A stretch of DNA of 64,000 nucleotides, taken from positions 3,572,076 through 3,636,075 of the forward strand of contig CM049309.1 of the NCBI GenBank assembly GCA_026874595.1. Direction: 5' to 3'. Shown here piece after piece: positions 48,245 through 60,489 of this stretch. Both the position numbers and the translations under genes were made by a program. Under the pieces are notes generated by a model that ran no database searches, had not been told where the DNA came from, and was given only the letters and a program-made list of their open reading frames with translations. The DNA is from Sipunculus nudus (lineage: Eukaryota; Annelida; Sipuncula; Golfingiida; Sipunculidae). The stretch's first letter is position 1; each line of letters begins with the position of its first letter.

Positions 48245-48479
48245 TTAATTCATCATGTCATCGTGCGTGTTGAATACAAAGAAGTCATACAAACCCAATC
48301 GGCTTAAATACGACAGGGAATAAACCAAACAGCTCGAGAGACTACACGGGATCCCAAGAGGTCCCCAACAAAAGGTCAACAGGAGAATGAATGCAATGAA
48401 CTGATCAAAATAAACTTGAGCTTGTCGGGTCCGTCGCTTGGCTCTTTGTGTCAAACTGGCATGCGGTGAACCAGATACC
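48245..48479 (-). CDS. candidate 3'-terminal coding exon with one membrane segment
   Basis: The minus strand shows a pyrimidine-rich acceptor (CCTTTTCTTATTAG, AG at 48481-48480). An uninterrupted frame of about 78 codons ends in TAA at 48245, followed by AATAAA and a T/G-rich element. The frame is closed just upstream by TGA inside the presumed intron, as expected for an exon. The encoded C-terminus starts with a very basic stretch (QRAKRRTRQ), then a hydrophobic segment around FILLLTFCWGPLGIPC, and ends in an acidic tail (THDDMMN). The CWGP motif recalls helix 6 of GPCRs, but no NPxxY-type helix follows, so I do not assign a family. Upstream exons were not identified; the start at 48479 assumes this acceptor. 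Confidence 0.35.
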
Positions 48480-48481
48480 CT

Positions 48482-50339
48482 AATAAGAAAAGGTCACCTG
48501 AAACTCTAGCTACCAGAGTCGACACAAAGGACAAGGATTGGACATTCATGCTGCCTGACAAAGATAAAACAACAGGTTGACATCCTGTGACAGCAATGAG
48601 TAAGACCGTACATTCAAGATTATTAAATGGATGTTAAAATTAGCTTGGAGCGCATTAAACCAGAAGTAGCTAACATGAATACAATCTGATGCATACAATA
48701 TTAACCATTGAAATCAATTATTTTATAAATTCCCATGTCAGTTCCAGAAAGTAAAATGCAATGAAAGAATGAATAATATGCCTAATTAATTAAAATGAAA
48801 CAATAAAAGTAACCTACAAAATAATTTAGCATTGCATGAATATTTGCGATCTATACGAAGCTGGTTGCATTTCAATTGATGATAGACAAAGTTATTGGTT
48901 ATTTAGAACTGCATTTAAAAGCATCTACTTGGTTTCTTTGTGTCATAACTAATCTAAAACATGTACATGACATAGTGAGGTTGGCAGTCCAAGGGTGACG
49001 TCATGCATCCGCACGATCCTAAATAAACCAGGTTGAAGGTTGATACCTATATACACTGATATGTGTTATGAAGTCTTTTATCACATATTTGGATTTTAGT
49101 CCCTCATCAATTTTGAAAACAAACAATATTTAGGTTTGAGATAATATTTGCGAAATTCAATAGGCACCCACTGGTGGAGTGGACATCAGGTTTTGAAGCT
49201 ATCAAATCCTCCCTTTTCCTTTTTTTATTTGGGTTCATTTAAGTAAACTCTAAGTGATTACTGTGGATGTCTTTTTATTCGCGAGGGTTTCAATTGCTCG
49301 ATTTTCGCGATAGGGAAATTATCGCAAAAATAAAACCTTCGTTAATAAGAGGAAGATAAGTCGGGAAGCAAAATATTGATATTGTAAACTGATTATTATT
49401 AATTTATATTATGTTTATCTAAAAATAGTATTGTATAAAATAATCAGGTTTTTCAAATTATCTCCCAACCATAAAAAATGATTTCTACTCATTTGATATT
49501 TACTTGGGTAAATGTCCAAATATTACGATTTTGCGCACATATTACTTTGTATGACTGTTTCTTAAAATGATAGCTACTCACTGTGAAGGTGTATGGTCTG
49601 ATCGGAATTTATAACCAACGCGAAACAGGTAAAAATCGAAAATCGCGAAATGTTAACCTTAGGATTATAAAACCAACTACAGTATGCCAAAGTGTTTAGT
49701 GTTGGTGCATGTTAATCCATCTTGTAACATGTGGTTTCAATTGTCTGCCGATTAAAAAATGCTCTATATTGTGTCTGCTTTGCCTTGAATAGATTGTTTT
49801 TAAAACATTTCAGTTAATCCCTTTTCATCATAAAGATTATAGGTATGATTTAAGAAGCTTAAATGATTCAAAAGAAGCTTTTAATATAAGAATGGTCAGT
49901 TATTTTGAGTATTAGCCAGTCGTTACTTGACGCCACGTACAACTGTAGGCCAATTATAATCTATCCTGTACTGCAAATTGTGCATTAAAGGCTGTAAAAT
50001 GGCAAGCTCTAATTACAGTCCCATCCGCCAAACAAACATCTCATATTAGAATTGTTGACTTTAATAAATGCTTGTCAAGTAAACGTAAGTGATAAAAATG
50101 TCCATTTGGAAAACTTAATTCTACTACAGGATTTCAAAATGTAATGTTTTACACGTCGCCCAGTAGTCAAAGCGTAAGATCTCGGAGCTGAAGGCCTTGG
50201 GTCGCTCATAGCGCGTCAATAGCAAATTAGTGATATCTCGAGAAAACCTCCATTATTCTCTGCTATACCTTAAATACTGGTCATGACTTGTGAATTATAG
50301 CTAGAAGAAATCCAGAAGACTGAGTGATCACATGTTATT
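48482..50339. other. no recognisable gene; presumed intron of the minus-strand gene
   Basis: If the exon at 48245-48479 is real, its intron extends into this interval. I could not find the preceding exon. Confidence 0.35.
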
Positions 50340-51010
50340 CATATCACAACGTATAGTCTATGGCCATAGGCAATACAGTAACATCCACGCATCAGCAACA
50401 TCCATGCATGTCTCACAGTTCTGTGAGCCCCTCTACGCTTCATAAGCAGCGGTTACGCTATGCTCAACTATTCGCTACAACAACCGCTGCAAAGAAACCG
50501 CAGTTGGCCGTCAGGTTTGGCCACCAGAATGTGCTGTCTCTGTGGAATTCTCCCTGCGTAATATTTAACCAATCACATTGCAGTTATCACCAGCACAATC
50601 GGATGTTCTTCGAAGTGCCGGTCGATTTGCACTATGGTCGAAAGTGCATTTGGTAGCACAGACTTTTTCCACGACCCGCTGGAATACACACGATGCAATC
50701 GTCACCTTTCAAGACGGTCTCTGTTTTAACTTGCTAGTGTGTCCTGTGGTCGGTTATCCCCATTTATTTGCATATCCTTTATCGCAGTGCCGCACGAGCT
50801 TGTCATGGGCTCAGGTATGTATGTTAACACGCTGAGCGAATCAGATTTATTTTACCAGCTCAACTGAATGCAGGCATCTCTGCGCCAATCAGATTTAACC
50901 TTTCTCAGCACAATATGACTAGGTGTTTGGCAGCTTGCCAAACCTGAAGAATCCTTCATTTCTCACGGCGTGTGAGTGGAAGGTCGCTAGGAGGTCACTC
51001 ACTGTATTCA
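50340..51010. promoter_or_regulatory. GC-richer segment with CCAAT and octamer sites
   Basis: CCAAT-type sites lie near 50569 and 50885, and ATTTGCAT (about 50765-50772), a POU octamer, between them. Two overlapping plus-strand frames (50360-50656 and 50578-50835) pass through but have no recognisable domain or splice support. This could be regulatory DNA or an uncharacterised exon. Confidence 0.25.
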
Positions 51011-51373
51011 GAGCGTACCCCTTTATTAAGCGATCCGTGTTTCAGCCTTAGGTTCCAATCTTTGACGGCGTTAACAGGAAGCTGTAAACCAGTATCGTAA
51101 AAATGATTTGTTGAACAACACAGTGTTACTCAACTCCACATCTAAACAAAATGGGATGAGTGGAGTTTTGTTACTTTAAATGTCATTACTTGAATGAAAG
51201 CAGATTCTGTCTGCATGAAAATTCAGAAAGAAAAAGCAGTTTATAGAGGTGCTCTGATCAGTTTTGTATGTCACTGATAACTTTAAAGATAGCATTCAAT
51301 GTGTTCGTATGTAGTACGCATGCTTTGAGTATGCGTATGCAGCTAGGAACATCACACGTCATTTTCTTATGGA

Positions 51374-51579
51374 GTGATTCCATATATGCATATATACGTA
51401 TGCAGCTTAGGGTAGCTATTGAAAACGCATACGCATGGTAATAGACGGGGAAATTTCAAAGTTTGACGTCAGGTATAGAGTATTCCTAAGGTAGATGACT
51501 TCTCTATTCATTTAGCTCTATACTTGGATTCGATTTTGTTGCATACGTACCACATACGTATACGAAATAATGGAATCAC
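51374..51579. mobile_element. 206-bp MITE candidate with 10-bp perfect terminal inverted repeats
   Basis: GTGATTCCAT (51374-51383) and ATGGAATCAC (51570-51579) are perfect inverted termini. Inside each, CATACGTATG-type palindromes recur in inverted order. No clear target duplication was found, so the superfamily is open. Confidence 0.45.
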
Positions 51580-54400
51580 AGACGCCCGTTTTCTAGCTGC
51601 ATTGCGCATATTCCTTCAAAACTGAATACAATATTTATTGCATGAGGGATATTGAATATAAATGTCTAATAGTTAATAGAATCTTTTACACAACGTGACA
51701 GATAACCCAATGGTGATTTTATTTTTAATTTTTTAAAAATAGTAAGCTAATTAAATATCTATATTTTTCTGAAAAAAAGTTCTATTCACCTCATATGTAG
51801 TCAGCAGATCCCTTCTGTAGCTACAAGATAGATTATGTTGCTAGCATGTAATAAGGGGATCAGAACGGACATGATGCGGGACGGAAACGGACATTACAGG
51901 GAGCCGTAACGGTCCGGGAACCCAAAAAGGACGGTATATGTTTCCCTGTTCGCTGTGCAGTAGTAGTTCTGTAACGTATAACACTGACGGTTAATTTCGC
52001 CCTACCTTCATTTCTCTTTCTTTCCTATCCTTCCTTTACGTGGCATTATTTTAGCCAGAAGTGAATTATTGATCTGATGGAGACAGTGCCTGTACAGACG
52101 AAGAAATGAGCCAGCAGTCTCCCTTAAAAAACTGGTTATTTTACCTGACATTTATCCTTGAATTGATACCCCCCCCTATCTTTTTTTTGTGGTATCTCTG
52201 CTAGTAAATAAATATGGGTGAAAGTTGGTCACATAGGACTATTACTCTGACCAACGGTTAGTTTTATCAGTCATCCCAAGTGGATACGCAGCGCAAACAC
52301 GGACAACATAAAAAATAAATCTGGTCAATGCTTTGTTCACACTTGGGACCTATAATAAGGCCCCCTAAAATCTTTACCCAAATATTGATTTAGAAATATA
52401 ACGTCGTCAACGCCTATAATCCTCCAGTCTGGGGAGACGCTTAATGAATTAAAAATTATCCTTAACTACCGTATGTTTATTTTCTATTCAATGACAAAAC
52501 TTTATGAAATGCATTAAAAGTTAATTGAATAATGAGTGTAGCTGTAAACACAAGATTTCATTTTACACCGACAGACGATCGGCTCTCTAGTCATCGGAGG
52601 CGTCAAATGTCCTCTACATGAACTGGGGCCTGCTATCCCACGCCCTAGATGTTTGGTTGTCTTTAGTTATGGTGTTTTTCATCGATTTCACCCTCACCGA
52701 GCTCACAATAATCATCACCTTGCAGCGCGGTACATCATACAAACTTAAAAATGCCTCCTTTCCAATAATTCTAATAGTGCTAGTCGGATCATCGATAAAG
52801 AGCTGAAGAAATCCCCGATGAAAGAGTAAATCCAATGAACAATTTGAATTCACTACACCACTCCGTGCCTTTGGTTTCTTTTATGCTATTGAGACTTTGG
52901 GCAACAGAGAATTCATTCATTATTAATGGTCTCTTTCTCGAGCAGAAAAAGTGAGCTTGCGCAGGACGTAATACGCCTAGGAGATGTGCGGAAAATAAAA
53001 CGTGTTTCGTCCAGTGTTGATGCTTAACAGAATGGATATCCTTTCTTTTGAAATATAAACCAGGATAAAAAGGAGAAGCCGATAAAATGTCATGTAATAT
53101 ATTTCAGCAGGTGGATGCAGTCCCCGTATTATCGATTAAAAACCCTGTTATATCTTTGTGCTTTGTCCAAATATTTGTAACACCTCTTGACACATATTAA
53201 AATTAAATTAAATTAAACGAATGACGGTCTGCAATCGTCAAGGGATCGCAAAGAAAGTCTCCCATCTCGCACAAAACATCAACAACATTAGCTCCATTAA
53301 AAGCACTTTTTTTTAACTTCATGAGATTAAATGACCTTGTCCTTTTATTCTGAATGGTATAATGTTGATCGATAATGAACTTGTTCGTGGGAATAGGTTA
53401 AGTAGTTCACGACAATGAATATTAGGCCAAGTTTAGAACTGGGATTGAGCCATGGTGATCACCCGATGTGCAAACGACTAGCAAAATTTCGGTACCAAAC
53501 AAAAGGCCCACTAACCGGATGTCTAGGTTGTCACATTTACCAAACTGAAACTGATTTATTCATTTGGACCCAAAATATCAATATACAAATTAACTCATCA
53601 TCCTCGAAAGCCTCCATCCGTACCGTTAGGAGGCTTAATCTCAACTTGACAGCACACGGAATGCGTACTATCTACACTTTTTTAGGTTAATTGGTACAGT
53701 GGATCCGGCAAAATAACATAATATCAAAGACAGATTTCGATTTTGTATTGAAGGCGACGTCAGCAAAATCATCCGTGTAGACTGGTCCAGAGGCAAGTGC
53801 TGTTCCAGTACTGATTCCTTCTCATGTTTGACTGACAAAGCCAGTTATACTTTCCCCCGCAACTGCCAGAGGAAAGCGGATTCTGTGTTTTGATTCATTT
53901 ATTGTCGGTGTTATAGCTCCGCCAGGTTGTGAGGGGGATTATGTTTTACCCTTGGTAATTTAGTTTGTCTGTGTGCAGTTTTACGTAAAAAAAGTCCTGA
54001 ACATAATTTGTTGACATTTTTGGAGAGTAAGGATAACACCAAATGAACAATCAAATAAATCCTGCATAAGTTCATCTAGATTACCATCATATGTTTACAA
54101 TATAAAGACTTCTTTTCCATTGTGCAACACGTGTATTTCTGATGTCCCTGTCGTGACCCAGAGCCATTGTTTTAGAGCTAACCTGTAAATGGAGTTGCTG
54201 AACCATGACAAACATCTCCTGCATACCCGTGTTGTTTGATTAGGAGCTTTTGGATGCTTATCTGTACACTTTCTTGTTGTCATGGTGTTCAAGGGGACAG
54301 TCACGGGGATTACATATAAAGTACAATCACTGTGTCGAAACGCTACCCATGTTCCCCCGTCAGCAAAACTAAGGCGAAATTACTTTATCTCCTCAGACTT
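51580..54400. other. no recognisable gene
   Basis: Frames at 52614-52853 (both strands), 53415-53690 (plus) and 54095-54304 (minus) have no recognisable domain. I saw no tandem or inverted repeats. Confidence 0.4.
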
Positions 54401-54411
54401 GAACTTGAAGA

Positions 54412-54426
54412 TCAAGGTCAAGGTCA
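54412..54426 (+). promoter_or_regulatory. nuclear-receptor-like double half-site
   Basis: TCAAGGTCAAGGTCA is two directly abutting AGGTCA half-sites, the first with the TCA extension of ERR/SF-1 (NR5A) sites. It may be part of a dispersed repeat rather than a functional site. Confidence 0.25.
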
Positions 54427-54706
54427 CCAGTTTACGCTCATCTGAATTAATGGTTGAAACAAGTTGTGTATTAAATTTAAGGGGAAAATATGCAACACTT
54501 CAAACATCTTTATGATTGTGACAAGCATTTTTTTCGCTGTGTAGATCACATAATATGAGCCAGTGTGACCTAGTTTCCAATGTCCAAGTAGTTTTTTCCA
54601 GGACCTCCATGGATGCTGAGTTTGTAATTTCTAAGTCAGCTGACTATGATTGGTAATCTGCTAAAAGTCGTATTGGTGGCAGGACGACGGACAAATATCA
54701 ACCGCT

Positions 54707-54740
54707 ATATCTCAGCATGACTGAAAGTCAGCTGAGCTAA
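54707..54740. repeat. hairpin terminus of a dispersed element, copy 1
   Basis: CTCAGCATGACT-GAA-AGTCAGCTGAG forms an 11-bp stem with one bulged base, followed by CTAA. The same hairpin with compensating changes is at 56041-56072, and both are preceded by GACGG/GGACGG-rich sequence. Confidence 0.6.
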
Positions 54741-54771
54741 AAATACAGATGTTCCCACCGATATTGAAACC

Positions 54772-55330
54772 GATAAAACCAGTTGATATACATATGAGGT
54801 TTTAGGTTAATAGATTAAACCACAGCTGAGAAACTGAAACGACTGCTGTCACTTGCACGTCCAACAGGTATTTCGTAAAACAAATGTGTGAAAATAGGAA
54901 AAATACAGATACAGCAGCTGATGAAACAATTCATGATCAATACACACACCTGGTTTAAGGACACCGGATTTACTCAAGTTTTAAGCTGACACCTTTGATG
55001 TAATTTGGTAGTCTAAAAAAGAGCAAAACGTGTGTCAAAACAGATAAAACTAGCTATGATCAATAACCATGAAAGGTTTCAGAGACTAGATGAAACCACA
55101 ACTGACAAATTGATACAACTGTTGTTATATGAAAGTAAAAATAAGAGAGAAAATGTGTCAAAATATGAAAAAAAATACAGGTCGCACGACAAATCTTCAG
55201 GAGCTGATAGAGCTAACCAATAAGTATACTTGGTTTCAAAACAGATGAGACCACAGCAGAGAAACCGTTACCATTGGTATAATTTGACAGCCTCATACAC
55301 AGAGAAGCATGCGAAAAAAAGGTACAGGTG
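54772..55330. repeat. degenerate tandem repeat, about 200-270 bp period, three units
   Basis: Units near 54772, 55043 and 55236 share the order ACAGATAAAAC or ACAGATGAGACC, AAACCACAGC-GAGAAACTG, ACTGCTGT-like, GTGTGAAAATA and AAATACAG, then GGTTT. The spacing is uneven. The frame at 55032-55223 lies inside and is not conserved among the units. Confidence 0.55.
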
Positions 55331-55584
55331 GCGCCACCAGTATTAATTAACTGTCATTATTTTAGCAAAGCAAGAATCGTAGCTGTCGGAGCATTAAAGA
55401 TTGAGACACTAGATATTTTGCATCTTTTTTTTTTAATTTATAATGTGGTGCACAAACAAGCCAATTAACTCAAAACACGTAGGTTGCAGTAAGCTCATTT
55501 CAGTTTTTTTTCATGGTGGAGGAAACCGCTTCCATTTTTTTAATGCTAACTTAACTACGTATATGTATATCTGCAGAATTCCGT

Positions 55585-55900
55585 TCCGGTTTCGGACTAG
55601 GTGACAGGGCAGTATCACACGCTTCCTCTCATTTTATATCCTGGCCTTAACCAGGCCCGGTGACTACTGCACCTGCGGGAACTGGAAGCATAATCGTCCC
55701 ATTTGCTGGGTCATACCACCGGCGAACACCCGTAAGGCGCACTCGTATGTGAGTGAAACATACGATTACAATTAAGCCTGCAGAGCGCTCATCCTGGTTG
55801 AGGGCTGACCGTATATAATCTCACCGGCTGAGATTCGAATTCACGATCTAAAGGCTTTAAGTCTTGTGCTATACCCCTGCGCCAAAGGAGCCGATGCTCA
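55585..55900 (-). mobile_element. tRNA-derived SINE
   Basis: On the minus strand the head has CTTTGGCGCAGGGGTATAGC (A box, about 55868-55887) and TGAATTCGAATCTC (B box, about 55829-55842) at tRNA-like spacing. The body follows, with CGCCTTACGGGTGTTCGCCG and GTCACCGGGCCTGG. The cloverleaf is degenerate and the body is unlike that of 750-1003, so this is a second SINE family. Confidence 0.6.
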
Positions 55901-56040
55901 ATTCAGGTATGCAAGGAGATTTTAAGGACCTTCTCGGCTCTTCAGTTAGAATTTTCCAGGTGCAACGGTTATGATTTGTGCTGCGATAATGTACAGACGG
56001 CCGGCCGGACGGAAGGATGACAGACAACTTGTGATCCTAT

Positions 56041-56072
56041 AGCTCAGCATGACTGAAAGTCATCTGAGCTAA
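56041..56072. repeat. hairpin terminus of a dispersed element, copy 2
   Basis: AGCTCAGCATGACT-GAA-AGTCATCTGAGCT gives a 13-bp stem with one bulge. It is preceded by CGGCCGGCCGGACGG and followed by AAT. It pairs with the copy at 54707-54740. Confidence 0.6.
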
Positions 56073-57215
56073 TATCGGAATTTAATCCTACTAATATTTT
56101 AGATATGGACATGGCAGCAAAAAAGTTATCCTACTTTTACGTCAGCCGGTACACGTCCCCTTGCTCACCATGTCTTGCAGTACTCCCGTGTCGCATCCCC
56201 TTGCCCATAAAACCCCGACTTTTTGATCTTCCCAATTATTCCACATGGCCCCTATCGGGTGCCGCAAATTTCCATTCATTCTAAAACCCGGATGTATCAA
56301 GCAGGGAGACGTGGATCAATGTGGGCGGGTACGACACCGCTAGATAATAGAAACGCACAAGCATCACCGACGCCATCATGATATCCAAATACAGCTGTGG
56401 TACTGGCCAAAAGTGGCCTTAAATCGCAGGAACTCTTATTAGATAGATCATTTCTAACCAATGTGAATGCTTTCGATTCATTCGAGGGAGGTCTACATAG
56501 ACAGTTGGTCTTTCAGACAGGTGCTACTGTACTTTTTTATTGTAGTTTTGAATCACATTATCATAAAACCCAGTCGTTTGACTAAATAATCATGAAGTGT
56601 AATTTGTTAATTAAACGAACAGAAGCACCGTCAGTTGTGTATACAAATGACGAGGTCGGAATCCTTTCAAGACATTCGTCAAACCTTTGAGGGGTGTGGG
56701 GGCGGGGGACCAAATAATAATAATAATAATAAAAAATTATAAACCAATCATTACACTCGTTTAATGTTAAATCAAGAATGTCCAATAACATATTTCACCC
56801 TAAAAGCGTGAACAGATATAGAACCTTGTCCTGATTTCCATTCGTTTTCCTCATGACCGACATTGCTCATTTTTCACATTGTCATGTAATCCGAGCTTTT
56901 AATTAAATAATTACAGAATAATTTGTTCATTAAACGACCAGAAGGCCCGTTGAACTGTATACTAATGATGAGTCGTGATTCTTTATTTGCTAATTACTGA
57001 TGCGCTAAGTCAAACTGAACGGCTGTTAGTCTGCTGGGCTTACTCATGCGTGACGGGCGATCTGATTCAAAGTTATTGATGACCAATAAATGCAAGGACC
57101 CATAATGCTATTAATCACGTGCTCAGTAAAATCAACTACATGTGCTTGCTACGTTTAATTTTTCAAAAAGCAATAGCCAAAGCGTTTCGCCGTTGTTAAT
57201 TTACGGTTATCTTTC
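56073..57215. other. no recognisable gene; AAT array
   Basis: An (AAT)n array lies at about 56714-56730. The frame at 56397-56585 is unsupported. Confidence 0.45.
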
Positions 57216-57556
57216 AGTAATAATAATAAAAATAATAATAATAATAAAAATAATAATAACATATGGTATATTTTATCATTTATGATGTTGTGACGTATAT
57301 TATATTATAGCTTATAATAATACATTGCATTATATATTATTTTTGTGGTAAATTATATTATATTATCCTATATTTAATTTATTAGTGTGGCATTTTATAT
57401 AATATAATATTATATTATATTATATAATTTTATATTATATTAATGTGACATCTTATATTAAATCATATTACACAATTGTGGCATATTATATTATATTGTT
57501 GTGGTATATTGTATTTTATTATGTTATATGTTATATTATATTATATTGTTGTGGTT
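57216..57556. repeat. (AAT)n array followed by AT-rich degenerate minisatellite
   Basis: AATAATAAAAATAAT at 57218-57258. Then irregular units of about 45-60 bp consist of TTGTGGCATATT or TAGTGTGGCATTTT followed by TATTATATTATATT runs, up to 57556. Confidence 0.8.
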
Positions 57557-58780
57557 AATTAAAACGGCCATTTTTCGTACTTTGGCACTTCTTATATTAG
57601 ATGTGTGTCCATATGAGAAAGGGTGTCAGTATATTAGCCGAGCACACTACTACTACTAAGAATAAAGTGCATGGTACATATAAGAAAAGTTGTCCACATT
57701 GTTATACAGAAACAAACCAACAAAAGCAATTTATACAATATGAATGCACATTGATACATCCGAAAGCAGGATTTCAACGTGACCTTTTTTATATTTATAT
57801 CAAACTTGGAGGGAAATTTACCGTGCGTAACTATTTCATAATACCCCTAATTTGATTGGTTTAGTCCATCCTTTAACCAGATTCAATCAGTTTCCCCAGG
57901 TCTGACTAAAGAGAAGTTAACTTTTAATTCCGTAGCATGGTCAACTGTTTATTTCCCGACTGACTGACTGAGGAAGTTTACGCTCGTCGAGCAGCTACAG
58001 GTTGCTGTGGTCAAGACCTCAGCCCTGCGCGCTCCTTAGGCACGTTCTCTGAGCCAACAGACGCCATGCCACACCAAGCCAAGCAGAGCCGCGAGAGGCC
58101 GCCATGAAGTGATCTTTAGATTGATATTCGTCAATATTTCAAACAGATGATTCGGAAAAGACGGCAAGTCACCTAAATTCTAAAACTAAACTAAACACAA
58201 GATCAGTACTTTTCCCCTGTCATATTATCCCCACGATCAAGCCCTTGCTTGGATGCTTTAATAAAAAAATCAACGAGATTGATCCGATGATACGGTCAGT
58301 AGACTCATTTCTTATGCTTAACGAAAGGCAGCTCTTCTTGATTAGTAAATCAGTAACCTGAATTCCAGTTTTAAATAATTAAAATCCAGTTCTAAATTAG
58401 ATTGATTCACAAGCATTACGGCATGTTTATTTTCCGGAGCGAGCACCTTTCTCATAAAAGTGAAATTGCCAGTAAATATACTGCATAGGTTAGACAAATA
58501 ACCAAGAGGAATTACTGACTTCGAGGAAATACATTTTTTTGGGTGAGGTCAATTTTTCAACATCGTGTCTGTTAAATGATATACCAGTAAAATAACCACA
58601 GGACTGGACTAGCACAGGTTTTAAACTTTGTCTCTTTTGAAGTCAATATAAGAGACGGTTAAAACGATGTCTGCATTTCAAAGAAAATGAATGTTAAAAA
58701 AATTTGATTTAATAAAAGATAAATAAATTAGCTTTGTGGGATTAATATTTTATATTGAGTAAAAGTCTAGTATGTAAATA
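57557..58780. other. no recognisable gene
   Basis: A short GC-rich patch at about 57980-58110 has no exon boundaries that I could fix. The frame at 57601-57855 is unsupported. Confidence 0.4.
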
Positions 58781-58957
58781 CAGTGGAACCTGTCTAAAAG
58801 CCACCTGTGTAATAAGAGACCACCTGTCTATTCAGACCACATTTCAGTGAACCGAACACATTCCCATTGGTTTTAACTTACCTGTCTAATAAGACCACCT
58901 GTGAATTAAGACCACTTTGGCAGGTCCCACGGTGGACTTATTTCACAGGTTTCATAG
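58781..58957. mobile_element. 177-bp MITE, CAGTGG type, TA flanks
   Basis: The left terminus CAGTGGAACCTGTC and the right terminus CACAGGTTTCATAG are imperfect inverted repeats flanked by TA on both sides. The interior has repeated AAGACCACCTGT-like blocks. It is related in terminus to 20190-20361. Confidence 0.55.
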
Positions 58958-60485
58958 TATTTTCTTTTAAAATTGTTAATGTGTGATACATTATTTCTTA
59001 TTGTATTGATGGAGTTAGAAAGTTTATTTTATAGTTTAGAAACAATTTCTTGAACGGATCATTCAATCTCAACAAGTATATTATTTTGTATTGATCTTTC
59101 AAAAAAGTGCTGATGGGTTTTGAAATGTAGTTACATGTATATAAATATGGAAATTCCTGCAGTAACAATTCTGCAAAGTCAGCAAGAACAAGCGTACTGG
59201 CCGAGAGTAAATAACATAATGGGAAGCCATTTGGGAAAGATGTGACTGACTAATGAGAGCTGCCACTGGTTAACTCGTGAAAAAGTGTTTCCATGCCGCA
59301 TTAAACCCAACATTATCAGTACCGAATTAATTACATTGTCTTCACATCAGCGGGCCATCACGGGCGCGTAATGATACCATCTGGCCATTGATAACATCTC
59401 CGAGGGCTTCCTGAGAAATGCAGTTATTTAGTTAATAACTGTAATCTGAAAGTCAGATATTATGTTTTTTCTGGATAATCAATTCACTGATTCCACAAAC
59501 AGATTTTAAATGTAGCCTGTTGTAGGTACCCATAACCGGCATCCTCCAGGCTTCCCAGTTATTATGCATGGCATTAATTTGGTTTTATGAACATGGTCCT
59601 TTTCTAATGTGTTTGGTATGAGCTAAATGACATTCATAATTATATGTCCGGAAACCAGTTGTGCTAATGATAATAAAGGACATCTATAAATTATTCAGAG
59701 GTTTGAACAGAAAGCCATATTACTTAATATAAAGTACTCCACAAGTGTTTGTACAATTCGATATCTCTCGAAAATCACAAATCGTTCATACTGCCTTGGC
59801 TATTGATTAAAACCTCACAAATTAAGAAATTATATTTTCATCTGTGGAAATCAACGCACATTCATATTGTTGGCAATATTTCCAAAAATGTGTGTTATCA
59901 GAAGTGATAAAAGAGGCTTCCTCCCAAATTCCAGCAAATTTTACTATTAATTAGACATGATTTCCTGAATTTAATTGCAACCACATAAAATATTCTGTAA
60001 TCTCCATCACAAAGCGAAATCTATTAACTGTTTAATGTGTACTTCTTGGAAATATCCCACTCAACCGTAGGTATTTAACATACGTATGGAAGATGATGTG
60101 TTTACCTATGATTTTACTCTCATCACGCAGTAGTTATCTGCAGTCGTTTCAGGTCTCCTTTGGTTAAACCGCTGCTTTATATAGTAATTTTTTTCAGGGT
60201 CTAAACACCAGGGCTGGACTAGGGCAAACAATCAGACCAACGAGACCAGGGTGTCGCCAGTTTGGAGTTGGATCCACAATGCGATATCACGCTCTCATCG
60301 ATCTGATCACATTTTTGTTGCCCTATGCGAGCCCTGAAAGGTCAAACTTTGAGAATCTTGCTATACACAGCAGCGGTTAAAACGAAGGCGACCTGACAGT
60401 GTATAAACGCTGCCTAAGGAATGTACTCAGAGGTCATAACATACACACGGCAAGCATCTCGGTGACTTTTCAAATATAAAAATGC
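58958..60485. other. no recognisable gene
   Basis: Mostly AT-rich, with a GC-richer patch at about 60220-60300. No exon or repeat structure recognised. Confidence 0.45.
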
Positions 60486-60489
60486 AATA

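Noticed and set aside
53415-53690. 91-codon plus-strand frame
   Set aside because: No signal peptide, domain, poly(A) signal or splice pair recognised.
55825-55900. tRNA-Leu-like gene
   Set aside because: A TAA anticodon loop can be drawn, but stems are mismatched, no long variable arm is present, and a SINE body follows.
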